Both the position numbers and the translations under genes were made by a program. DNA of 52,321 bases from Chitinophagaceae bacterium (lineage in GTDB: Bacteria; Bacteroidota; Bacteroidia; Chitinophagales; Chitinophagaceae), in assembly GCA_016787125.1 (NCBI GenBank), contig JAEUVM010000192.1:1-52321 (forward strand), given 5' to 3'. A model generated the notes under the pieces. The model was not told the DNA's origin and did not search any database. It saw nothing but the letters and a program-made list of their open reading frames with translations. This document shows positions 10,601 through 17,967 of this stretch, piece after piece. Every line of letters starts with the position of its first letter. The stretch's first letter is position 1.

Positions 10601-10890
10601 ACAATTTTATTTATGCAAAAAAAGATGACCTCACAGATGATGAAATTAACAATCTTGTAATCTGGACTAAGGAAATCTATGGTATGATTAAAGTGGAATT
10701 GTCAATGGTTGGTTTTTGGAACAATACCCCATCGGTAAATAGACTTAAAGGTGAAATTTCTAATTTCATTACTGAACAATGCAGTAGCATTCCGGCAGCA
10801 TTTCAAAACAGGATAATAATTGCAAATGAAATCCTTGCCTGGGCAAAAGATGATCGGATTACGGCGGCGATAATTTATGCAGAAGACTAA
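7648..10890 (+). CDS. hsdR: Type I restriction endonuclease subunit HsdR
   Basis: 1,080 residues. The N-terminal HSDR_N nuclease domain has the D...ExK motif: YPDIVCF, then VCVIECKSPRAK near residues 157-175. The SF2 translocase follows, with Walker A TQGSGKS near 350, motif Ia VVLLTDRTQLDDQ, DEAH-type Walker B LTDEAHRSQ near 449, FTGTPIER near 476, and motif V/VI around LLTGFDAP and AIARVNRVY. A helical C-terminal region for complex assembly completes the protein. All key residues are present, so the enzyme should be able to translocate and cut unmodified DNA. The gene begins one base after the DUF3883 gene and its TAA overlaps the ATG of the following gene. Confidence 0.96.
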   Translation: MPNEDKINFLRLDEKNHVEEPLLKQLENIPGLRWNVLRLEMGNLQTPQETQREDFSQVLMLKEVKDALKRINPWLSDDQILEAVNDITSFESDNLFKNNQYILEKLIHGTKVRKQSEGNAPNQDVFYIDYDNPGNNLFTAVSQMKFRIIGTDKHIYPDIVCFVNGIPVCVIECKSPRAKEPIPDAIDQLMRYCEQRNYQKEGSKQLFYYNQFIVATCRNKAKFGTITTTIEKLFYRWTDPFPETNEKLSEYCKEQKTYFTDGDGNDDEEIAQEIRTSPNDQQRLAHGMLKPENLLSIIRTFSIWTTDSKGKMIRVVGRYQQLRAVKKTVDRLLTGINRDERGGIIWHTQGSGKSLTMVFLIREMYLHPHLQGYKVVLLTDRTQLDDQIKETAQSVGYTIKDPKNIDSLKKELRTNSSEIVSAMIHKFQEREYAASFPELNASDKILILTDEAHRSQYTKLGANLDRALPNATRIAFTGTPIERTENTFGDYIDKYTMRQAIKDGVTLEIVYEGKTHDAGVDDQANADKKFQDVFKDYNVAEQIEILAYGTRRAYLESQETINDKAKDMLKHYVEQVVPNGYKAQVVCVSKEAAHRYRLAFDTAISEMIEELKSTEGRDASLSSLENLKTAVIISDVSHNDAPHLKEYSDSKQRKLAIAGFKLPFGKQENLNDEEEQIANGNIGILIVVDMLLTGFDAPIEQVMYLDKVIVNHNLLQAIARVNRVYDDNKHVGFVVDYVGMGNHMKRALDAYWEKEQEEITGCLKDDTELFAELKAAHEELLKIFSSHGLDGYSDPDDIFNLFYDGDIRQDFTEVFAKFSKALDNVFPRKEALQYLPDLNRFSEVNTLASQHFLDRRMSMKGVSEKLRRVTDEYLKSKGIETKIEPISILDDKFFENVKAIKRKETKAAKVEHAIRDIINIQMDEDPELYASFAEELRNILFAFKENWDEIYRLLESLRSKIKSAQQEDTKGLNRKRQMPIYRKLHNFIYAKKDDLTDDEINNLVIWTKEIYGMIKVELSMVGFWNNTPSVNRLKGEISNFITEQCSSIPAAFQNRIIIANEILAWAKDDRITAAIIYAED

Positions 10891-11564
10891 TGGAAATCAA
10901 ATATTCAATAAAATACTCTGCCCGGAAAACACTCAGCATTATTGTTGAGAGGGATCGTAGTGTAGTTGTAAGAGCGCCTTTAAATACCAGTAAGGACTTT
11001 ATTGCTAAAGAAGTCAATAAAAAAAGGCGGCTGATTCAGGAGAAAATATCTCACAATCAAAAATATCCGTTCACAAAGCCTGCAAAACAATTTGTATCAG
11101 GAGAAACTCTTTTGTATTTGGGTAAGCATTACAAATTGTATGTTACTAATAATCCTGATGATGGTGTTTCATTTGATAACAAGTTTTTCATCGGTAAGAC
11201 TAATCAAAAGAAAGGGAACAAACTTTTCCGTGATTGGTATATTAAATCAGCAACGGAAATTCTTGTGCCTAAAGCGAAAGCAATTGCAAAGCAGTTGGGT
11301 GTTGCCTATAATAATATCAATATCCTTGATCTAAAATACAGATGGGGTTCATGTACGCCAAAGGATAATATTCATTTCAATTGGCGGCTAATTAAAGCCC
11401 CTATGACGGTCATTGAATACATAATTGTCCACGAACTTACACACTTACTTGAAGCCAATCATACTCCTGAATTTTGGAACCGTGTGGCGGTAATGCAGCC
11501 TAATTTTGAAAAGGCAAAGGATTGGCTTAAAGAGTATGGTGTGTATCTCGAAATTGACTTCTAA
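10890..11564 (+). CDS. YgjP-like (DUF45) zinc metalloprotease
   Basis: 224 residues of the YgjP/DUF45 family, which resembles SprT and M48 metalloproteases. The hallmark block RWGSCTPKDNIHFNWRL (residues 151-167) is followed by the zinc motif H181-E-L-T-H185 and the third-ligand region EANHTPEFW (His191). No signal peptide is seen, so the protein is cytoplasmic. The ATG overlaps the hsdR stop by one base. Genes of this family are often the last gene of type I RM operons, where a role in turning over the restriction subunit is plausible but unproven. All metal-binding residues are intact. Confidence 0.88.
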   Translation: MEIKYSIKYSARKTLSIIVERDRSVVVRAPLNTSKDFIAKEVNKKRRLIQEKISHNQKYPFTKPAKQFVSGETLLYLGKHYKLYVTNNPDDGVSFDNKFFIGKTNQKKGNKLFRDWYIKSATEILVPKAKAIAKQLGVAYNNINILDLKYRWGSCTPKDNIHFNWRLIKAPMTVIEYIIVHELTHLLEANHTPEFWNRVAVMQPNFEKAKDWLKEYGVYLEIDF

Positions 11565-11576
11565 GAGTTTTAATAA

Positions 11577-11702
11577 AACTTCATTTATCTGTGTTACCGC
11601 AGCCAACCCTTACCGAATGTGACCAAACGTATTGAGTTTCTGTTTGAGTTATATCATAAGTACACGGCAGGGTTGTTTGGTAAGGCGAAAAGTAAAAAAT
11701 AG
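11577..11702 (+). pseudogene. C-terminal remnant of an unidentified gene
   Basis: After the in-frame TAA at 11,574-11,576 an open frame of about 40 codons runs to TAG at 11,700-11,702 with no start codon. It encodes a protein-like tail containing LPNVTKRIEFLFELYHK and ending in a basic GKAKSKK. The regular amphipathic pattern suggests a true former C-terminus rather than noise. The parent family is not identified. It sits directly behind the RM operon, so it probably marks a deletion or recombination junction between the defence and metal-efflux modules. Confidence 0.45.
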
Positions 11703-11799
11703 CCTCCATTAGCATCCTCAAAATTTAAATCGCCATAGGCTCTTTACAACGTATGACGAAAAAATCTGGGGGGCATGGTCGCAAAACAGGTGGTTTAAG

Positions 11800-11818
11800 C
11801 CCCGGAAGGAATTCGGGG
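11800..11818. promoter_or_regulatory. Inverted repeat upstream of the metal-efflux operon
   Basis: CCCCGgaaggaattCGGGG, GC-rich arms in an AT-rich region, centred about 34 bases before the probable -7 box. It could be an operator for a metal regulator. No T-run follows on either strand, which argues against a terminator. Confidence 0.3.
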
Positions 11819-11842
11819 GTCATAATTATACCTTTTTTACGA

Positions 11843-11850
11843 TATATTTG
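11843..11850 (+). promoter_or_regulatory. Probable -7 box of the metal-efflux operon
   Basis: TATATTTG matches TAnnTTTG. It sits seven bases before the likely TTG start at 11,857, which would make the transcript nearly leaderless. No good TTTG -33 box lies at the usual spacing, so the promoter would need activation or the call is chance. Confidence 0.35.
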
Positions 11851-11856
11851 TGTCTG

Positions 11857-12240
11857 TTGAGAAAACTCACTACCATATCGTTGCTCCTGGTTTTCCTTTG
11901 CGCAAACACAGAGTTCGGTCAATTATTGAAATTGCCGGTTCTGATTCATCATTATATGGAACACCATGATGATGATGCAGGAATTTCCTTCATGGATTTT
12001 TTACATAAACATTATGACGAAGAAAATTCTCATCCTTCGCCTAACAAGGAGCATGAAAGACTGCCTTTTAAAGGGCATGATTTGGGGTTTTCACAAACGA
12101 CAATAGCTTTCCCATCACTGGTAGTTGTAGAACCACAAACGGATATACCAGTATTATCCTGTCTTAATAGTGGTTTTACAGATGTCTATTATTCTTCTTC
12201 CATTCTATCCCGAATATGGCAGCCACCTAAATGCTGCTGA
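11857..12240 (+). CDS. His-rich small exported protein of metal-efflux operons
   Basis: About 127 residues starting at TTG (MRKLTTISLLLVFLC...); no in-frame ATG is available near the start. The N-terminus is a signal peptide or membrane anchor. The mature part is rich in His and acidic residues (HHYMEHHDDD, FLHKHYDEENSH) and ends SRIWQPPKCC. Short proteins with a LLKLPVLxxHxxEH core and an IWQPPK(F/C)C tail are found just upstream of CzcA/CusA permeases in Bacteroidota. Function is unknown; periplasmic metal binding or sensing is inferred from the His clusters and the C-terminal Cys pair. It precedes the permease by about 100 bases in the same direction. A TTG at 11,848 is less likely because it overlaps the candidate -7 box. 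Confidence 0.65.
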   Translation: MRKLTTISLLLVFLCANTEFGQLLKLPVLIHHYMEHHDDDAGISFMDFLHKHYDEENSHPSPNKEHERLPFKGHDLGFSQTTIAFPSLVVVEPQTDIPVLSCLNSGFTDVYYSSSILSRIWQPPKCC

Positions 12241-12344
12241 TCATTTGATTTTCCTATTTGCATAAAGCTGTTGTGCCTTATGCCTGCTGTGTTTGCCGTA
12301 CCGGTAAGTCACCACATTTTTTTGATTCTTAACAAGACAGAACT

Positions 12345-15300
12345 ATGCTTAATAAAATCATTGAGTTTTCTATTAAGAATAAACTCATTATCATGCTGTT
12401 TATCATTGGCCTTATTGGCTATGGCAGTTATGAAATAACAAAGCTTCCCATTGATGCTGTACCGGACATTACCGATAACCAGGTACAGGTAATTACCGCT
12501 GCACCTGCTTTGGCGGCCCCGGAAGTAGAACGGCTGATTACGTTTCCCATTGAACAGGTAAATAACAACATACCCGGATTAAAGGAGATAAGAAGTTTTT
12601 CCCGGTTTGGTTTATCTGTAGTTACCATTGTATTTGATGATGCTACTGATGTGTATTGGGCAAGACAGCAGGTATCAGAAAGATTGCAAAGGGCACAGGA
12701 ACAAATTCCTAAAGGATTTGGAACACCTGAACTGGCACCGGTTACCACCGGGCTGGGAGAAATTTATCAATATACGGTACGACCCAAAAAGGGATACGAA
12801 AGCAAATACAATGCAATGGACCTCCGAACTATCCAGGATTGGATTGTTCGCCGCCAGTTACTGGGTGTTAACGGTGTAGCCGAGGTAAGTAGTTTCGGGG
12901 GTGAGCTGAAACAGTATGAAATTGCTGTTGATCCCGCAAAACTGAAAGCAAATAATATTACAATAAGTGATGTATTTACATCTTTGGAAAATAACAATCA
13001 GAATACGGGAGGAGCTTATATTGAAAAAGGCCCCACGGTTTTGTTTATTCGCAGTGAGGGGCTGGTAGGCAGTTTTGATGATATTCAAAACATAGTGGTT
13101 AAAAATCTTTCCGATGGAACACCACTTTTGATCAGAAATATAGCTGAAGTAAGACTGGGCAGTGCAACCAGGTACGGGGCCATGACATATAACGGGATGG
13201 AGCAGGTTTCGGGTGCAGTGGTCATGATGCTGAAAGGAGCCAACAGTAATGAGGTAATTAAAAATATTAAAGAACGGATTATACAAATACAGAAAACCCT
13301 TCCCGAGGGAGTAATAATTGATCCATTTCTTGATCGTACCAAGATGGTGAACAATTCCATCAGCACTGTTACAAAAAATTTAATGGAGGGTGCATTGATC
13401 GTAATTTTTGTATTGGTGCTTTTTTTAGGAAATTTCCGTGCCGGTTTAATAGTAGCCTCCGTAATTCCTCTGGCAATGTTGTTTGCCATTATACTGATGA
13501 ATTTATTTGGCGTAAGCGGCAATTTGATGAGTCTGGGGGCATTGGATTTTGGGTTAATTGTGGATGGGGCTGTAATTATTGTAGAAGCTGTAATGCACCG
13601 GCTTACCCACAGTAAACACTTTGACAAAGTAAACAAGCTGTCACAACAGGATATGGATGGAGAGGTAAATCAATCTGCCAGTCGTATGATGAACAGCGCT
13701 GTATTTGGACAAATTATTATCCTGATTGTTTATCTCCCCATTTTTACATTGCAGGGTATTGAAGGGAAAATGTTTAAGCCAATGGCACAAACTGTTGCCT
13801 TTGCATTGCTGGGGGCATTCATTCTCTCACTCACTTATATCCCCATGATGAGTGCTTTGTTCCTCAGTAAAAAAATAAATCACAAAAAAACTTTCTCTGA
13901 CAGAATGATGGGACAACTGGAACGTATTTATCAAAATACCCTCGAAAAGGTGTTGCAAATACCCAAAGTAATCATTGGTGCTGTTCTGGCATTATTTGCA
14001 GTGGCTGTTTTTATTCTGCTGCAATTGGGAGGAGAATTTATTCCTGCATTACCAGAAGGTGATTATGCTGTGGAAACAAGGGTGCTGCCGGGGAGTAACC
14101 TGAATACTTCTATTGAAGCCGTTTCAAAAGGCTCCAGGATCATCCTTGAAAAATTCCCTGAAGTGGAAAAAATTGTTGGTAAAACAGGAAGCAGTGAAGT
14201 GCCTACAGACCCGATGCCCATTGACGCAACGGACATGATGATTATTTTAAAAGACAGGAGTAAATGGACATCTGCGAAAACGTATGAAGAGCTGGAAGCA
14301 AAAATGAGTAAAGAACTGGAAGCTGTTCCAGGGGTAACTTTTGGATTTCAATATCCAGTTGCGATGCGGTTCAATGAACTGATATCCGGTGCAAGGCAAG
14401 ATGTAGTATGCAAAATATACGGCGAAGATTTAGATACATTGGCCTTGTATGCAAAAAAATTAGGCGACATCTGTAATACTGTAAAAGGCAGTAGTGGCCT
14501 GTATGTAGAAGCTGTAACAGGTATGCCGCAGATTGTTATCCATTACAACCGGCCTGCTATTGCCCAGTATGGTTTAAATATAAGTGATATAAACAGGATA
14601 GTGAACACAGCGTTTGCCGGACAAAGCAGCGGTCTGGTATATGAAGGTGAAAAAAGATTTGATTTGGTAGTGAGATTAAGCGGTGAAAAAAGAAAGAACT
14701 TAACAGATGTTCAAAATCTTTTAATACCAACCGCTAAAGGAACACAAATACCCTTGTACCAGGTTGCCAGTGTAGATATTATTGAAGGCCCCAACCAGAT
14801 ACAGAGGGAAAATGCCCAGCGAAGAATTATTGTTGGGTTTAACGTAAGAGGCAGGGACATACAAAGCATGGTAAAGGAATTACAGCAAAAAGCCGAACAA
14901 CAAATGAAATTACCACCAGGCTATTACATTACTTATGGCGGTGCTTTTGAAAACCTGGTAGCCGCAAAAAAGAGGCTGAGTATTGCAGTTCCTGTTTCTT
15001 TACTGCTTATTTTTCTGATGCTCTATTTCGCATTTACATCAGTAAAACACGGACTGCTGATTTATTCAGCCATTCCCCTATCTGCCATAGGTGGTATCCT
15101 GGCCTTGGCCACTCGAGGCATCCCGTTCAGCATTTCCGCCGGAGTGGGTTTTATTGCATTATTTGGCGTAGCTGTATTGAATGGGATTGTGCTGGTTGCG
15201 GAATTTAACCGTTTAAAAAGTGAAGGAACAACCGATTTAAAAAGGGTTGTAACGCAGGGGACAAAAATTCGTTTGCGGCCTGTATTAATGACGGCTTTTG

Positions 15301-16694
15301 TTGCCTCGCTGGGATTTTTACCGATGGCACTTAGTTCCGGCGAGGGTGCTGAAGTACAAAGACCATTGGCAACCGTTGTTATTGGAGGCTTATTAATAGC
15401 CACTTTCTTAACCTTATTTGTGTTACCAATTTTATACATCATGTTTGAAAAAGGAATTTCCGGAAAGAAAACAAAGCCTGCCGCAACAGCAATAATATTA
15501 TTGTTTGTTTTTTTTCCGCATAATAGCAATGCCCAAACCTCCATTACATTAAAAGCAGCAACTGATACAGCGATAAAAAATAACCTGCTGGTGAAAAATG
15601 AAAGGCTTAGAGCAGCATACCAGCAAAAATTAATCAAGACTGCCAAAATTATACCGCCTGCCAATGTGTATGGCGAATTTGGCCAAATGAACAGTTACTA
15701 TCTGGACACCAAAATTGGAATTTCTCAAACGATTAGTTTTCCAAAAGTATATGCCAGCCAAAAATCATTGCTGACTGAAGAATGGAAGAGCGGTGTATTG
15801 AATATCGGGGCAAAAGAGGCCGTCTTAAAAAAACAGATTGCACAGGCTTACTATTCTATTTTGTATTTACAGGAAAAGAAACAACTGTTATTGCAGAACG
15901 ACAGCCTGTTTAGTGAATTTTTAGGAAAGGCAACACTGCGTTTCAACAAAGGAGAGAGCAATGTTTTGGAAAAAGCAACGGCAGAAAACCAACGGGGGCA
16001 GATTAGTTTGCAGCTTTCTCAATTGCAACAAGATATGGAGCTATTGCAGATTCAGTTTCAGTTACTGCTAAATACTTCTGCTTATTATGTTCCTGATCAA
16101 AAGGAATTTTATAGGATAGTTCCATTAACCGGTGACAGTTCTAAATTAGAAGCTCATCCTTTGTTGCAATATATAAAACAGCAACAGCAGATAGCAATTG
16201 CTTTAACAGGGGTGGAAAAAGCAAAGCTATCTCCTGATCTTAATTTTGGGTATAATATTATGGGGATGAAGGGAACGGGAGCGAATAATAAAAGCTATAA
16301 CAGTGTACCGCAGTTTCAGTCCGTGCAAATAGGTTTGGGTATTCCCATTTTTAATGGTGGTCAAAAAGCAAAAATAAGCGCTGCAAAAGCAAATGAAGAA
16401 GTAGCAGTCAAAGAATATGAAGTGAATGTAAAGAACATGGAGGCTGGTTACAGGTCTGCTGTTTCTCAATATGAAAAACACTCAAATACAGTAAAATATT
16501 ATGAGACAACAGCCTTAAAAAATGCTGATCTTATTACTATTACGGCCAACAAGCAATTTTTAAACGGAGAGATCAATTATTTAGAGTGGGTTTTGCTGAT
16601 CAATCAGGCTGTTGCAATCAGAAGTGATTATATAGAGGCTGTAAAAAACAGGAATGAAAGTATTGCTGAAATAAATTTCTATACCGCCCAATAA
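12345..16694 (+). CDS. CzcA/CusA-type heavy-metal RND permease fused to TolC-type channel
   Basis: 1,449 residues. Residues 1 to about 1,040 form a full RND permease of the heavy-metal branch, with the transmembrane-4 signature LDFGLIVDGAVIIVEAV near 400-415 (Asp, Asp and Glu of the proton relay). The porter region has MRFNELISGARQDV, close to CzcA and lacking the Met that marks Cu/Ag pumps, so Zn/Co/Cd/Ni-type substrates are favoured. At about 1,043-1,064 there is a hydrophobic segment with a signal-peptidase-like end (AIILLFVFFPHNSNAQ). A TolC-like outer-membrane channel of about 385 residues follows (SITLKAATDTAIKNN; VQIGLGIPIFNGGQ). Fused permease-channel genes of this length occur in Bacteroidota. 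How the outer-membrane half is released is unclear; cleavage at the internal signal is inferred. Confidence 0.92.
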   Translation: MLNKIIEFSIKNKLIIMLFIIGLIGYGSYEITKLPIDAVPDITDNQVQVITAAPALAAPEVERLITFPIEQVNNNIPGLKEIRSFSRFGLSVVTIVFDDATDVYWARQQVSERLQRAQEQIPKGFGTPELAPVTTGLGEIYQYTVRPKKGYESKYNAMDLRTIQDWIVRRQLLGVNGVAEVSSFGGELKQYEIAVDPAKLKANNITISDVFTSLENNNQNTGGAYIEKGPTVLFIRSEGLVGSFDDIQNIVVKNLSDGTPLLIRNIAEVRLGSATRYGAMTYNGMEQVSGAVVMMLKGANSNEVIKNIKERIIQIQKTLPEGVIIDPFLDRTKMVNNSISTVTKNLMEGALIVIFVLVLFLGNFRAGLIVASVIPLAMLFAIILMNLFGVSGNLMSLGALDFGLIVDGAVIIVEAVMHRLTHSKHFDKVNKLSQQDMDGEVNQSASRMMNSAVFGQIIILIVYLPIFTLQGIEGKMFKPMAQTVAFALLGAFILSLTYIPMMSALFLSKKINHKKTFSDRMMGQLERIYQNTLEKVLQIPKVIIGAVLALFAVAVFILLQLGGEFIPALPEGDYAVETRVLPGSNLNTSIEAVSKGSRIILEKFPEVEKIVGKTGSSEVPTDPMPIDATDMMIILKDRSKWTSAKTYEELEAKMSKELEAVPGVTFGFQYPVAMRFNELISGARQDVVCKIYGEDLDTLALYAKKLGDICNTVKGSSGLYVEAVTGMPQIVIHYNRPAIAQYGLNISDINRIVNTAFAGQSSGLVYEGEKRFDLVVRLSGEKRKNLTDVQNLLIPTAKGTQIPLYQVASVDIIEGPNQIQRENAQRRIIVGFNVRGRDIQSMVKELQQKAEQQMKLPPGYYITYGGAFENLVAAKKRLSIAVPVSLLLIFLMLYFAFTSVKHGLLIYSAIPLSAIGGILALATRGIPFSISAGVGFIALFGVAVLNGIVLVAEFNRLKSEGTTDLKRVVTQGTKIRLRPVLMTAFVASLGFLPMALSSGEGAEVQRPLATVVIGGLLIATFLTLFVLPILYIMFEKGISGKKTKPAATAIILLFVFFPHNSNAQTSITLKAATDTAIKNNLLVKNERLRAAYQQKLIKTAKIIPPANVYGEFGQMNSYYLDTKIGISQTISFPKVYASQKSLLTEEWKSGVLNIGAKEAVLKKQIAQAYYSILYLQEKKQLLLQNDSLFSEFLGKATLRFNKGESNVLEKATAENQRGQISLQLSQLQQDMELLQIQFQLLLNTSAYYVPDQKEFYRIVPLTGDSSKLEAHPLLQYIKQQQQIAIALTGVEKAKLSPDLNFGYNIMGMKGTGANNKSYNSVPQFQSVQIGLGIPIFNGGQKAKISAAKANEEVAVKEYEVNVKNMEAGYRSAVSQYEKHSNTVKYYETTALKNADLITITANKQFLNGEINYLEWVLLINQAVAIRSDYIEAVKNRNESIAEINFYTAQ

Positions 16695-16702
16695 TTAGTC
16701 TC

Positions 16703-17953
16703 ATGTCAGAAATCAGGAAACGAACCACATTACAAATACTCACTGAACCTTTTCAGGCTTTAAAGAATAAAGTCTTTGCAAAATTATACTTGGCACAGAC
16801 AATAAGTTTAATTGGCGATGCTTTTACCTGGGTGGGGCTTGCATTACTGGCTTACCAGTTGGATAAAAACCGGTCACCTTCAATACTTGCAACGGCACTT
16901 ACTTTGCGGGTCACGGCGTTTATAATTTTTTCCCCTTTTGCAGGAGTCCTGGCAGACAAGGTTGACCGTAAGAAAATTTTATATGTTACACATTTTATAA
17001 GAATGGCAATTGTTTGCTGCCTCCCATTTATTTCGGCTGAATGGCATATTTATGTGCTGGTATTTCTGTTAAATGTGTTCAATGCTTTTTTTACTCCTAC
17101 TTACCGTGCCGTTATTCCCCAGATAATTGAAGGGAAATATTATCGGGAAGCAGTGGGTTTGTCAACAGCTACATATCAATTGCTAGGCATACTAGGCCCG
17201 GCATTGGCGGGTATCATGGCAATATGGCTGGGAGCAAGGGAAATATTTTTTGTCGATGCTGTTTCATTTATTGTTGCTGCATTTTTAATACTGGCCATAC
17301 CACGGCAGGAGCTTCAAAAAGGGGTTACAGCAGAAGCTCAACAGTCGCATAATACCTGGGCTGATGTCATAAAAGGTATCCGGCTGTTATTTGGCAATAA
17401 AATATTACGGTTCGCATTAAGTATTGAATTTGTTTCAGCTATTGCAGGCGCAATGATTTTGGTAAATACCATCAGTCATATAAAAAATGGATTGCACCTG
17501 GACAACAAATACTATGGCTGGGTAATGGCAGCTTTTGGAATTGGTGCAGCCATTGCAGCTTTTGTATCGGGTAGTTTAGATAAATCGAAAACAAGGGCCG
17601 TTTCTCTTATAAGCGGCTCATTGGTATTGGGCATTACCATTTGCTTTGCCAATTTTGCTCCCCTTAGTTTATTACTGCTCCTCTGGCTTTTAGCAGGTTT
17701 AGGGCAAAGCCTGGCTGAAATGCCATCAGAAACACTGATAGCTGAAAACATTGATTCTGCCGATCAAGGAAAAGTTTATGGTTCCCACTTTGCGTTTTCG
17801 CACCTGTGGTGGGCAATCACGTATCCCATTGCTGGCTTTGTGGGCACAAGATTTCCCCAGAAAGATTTTTTATACGGCGGTTTGTTAACACTGATAGTAG
17901 CCATTGTGGCTATACTTATTTTTAAAACTTCACTTAAACTTATTAAAATTTAA
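16703..17953 (+). CDS. MFS transporter (EntS-like)
   Basis: 416 residues with about 12 membrane helices. The major-facilitator loop 2-3 signature is present as FAGVLADKVDRKKILY near residue 80. The overall pattern (LYLAQTISLIGDAFTWVGLALLAYQL at the start) matches the EntS/MFS-3 branch of exporters for siderophores and drugs. It begins eight bases after the RND-TolC fusion and ends 14 bases before the adaptor, so it is cotranscribed with the metal pump. Its substrate may be a cytosol-to-periplasm step feeding the RND pump, or a separate resistance. The substrate cannot be read from sequence. Confidence 0.85.
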   Translation: MSEIRKRTTLQILTEPFQALKNKVFAKLYLAQTISLIGDAFTWVGLALLAYQLDKNRSPSILATALTLRVTAFIIFSPFAGVLADKVDRKKILYVTHFIRMAIVCCLPFISAEWHIYVLVFLLNVFNAFFTPTYRAVIPQIIEGKYYREAVGLSTATYQLLGILGPALAGIMAIWLGAREIFFVDAVSFIVAAFLILAIPRQELQKGVTAEAQQSHNTWADVIKGIRLLFGNKILRFALSIEFVSAIAGAMILVNTISHIKNGLHLDNKYYGWVMAAFGIGAAIAAFVSGSLDKSKTRAVSLISGSLVLGITICFANFAPLSLLLLLWLLAGLGQSLAEMPSETLIAENIDSADQGKVYGSHFAFSHLWWAITYPIAGFVGTRFPQKDFLYGGLLTLIVAIVAILIFKTSLKLIKI

Positions 17954-17967
17954 AATCTACAGATACA

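Noticed and set aside
11800-11818. Terminator of the RM operon
   Set aside because: The inverted repeat has no T-run on either strand and lies about 240 bases after the last RM gene, so an operator is more likely.
12345-16694. CusA-type Cu/Ag pump
   Set aside because: The methionine expected in the periplasmic binding cleft of Cu/Ag pumps is Asn/Glu-type here (MRFNELISG), closer to CzcA; substrate left as divalent metal of uncertain identity.
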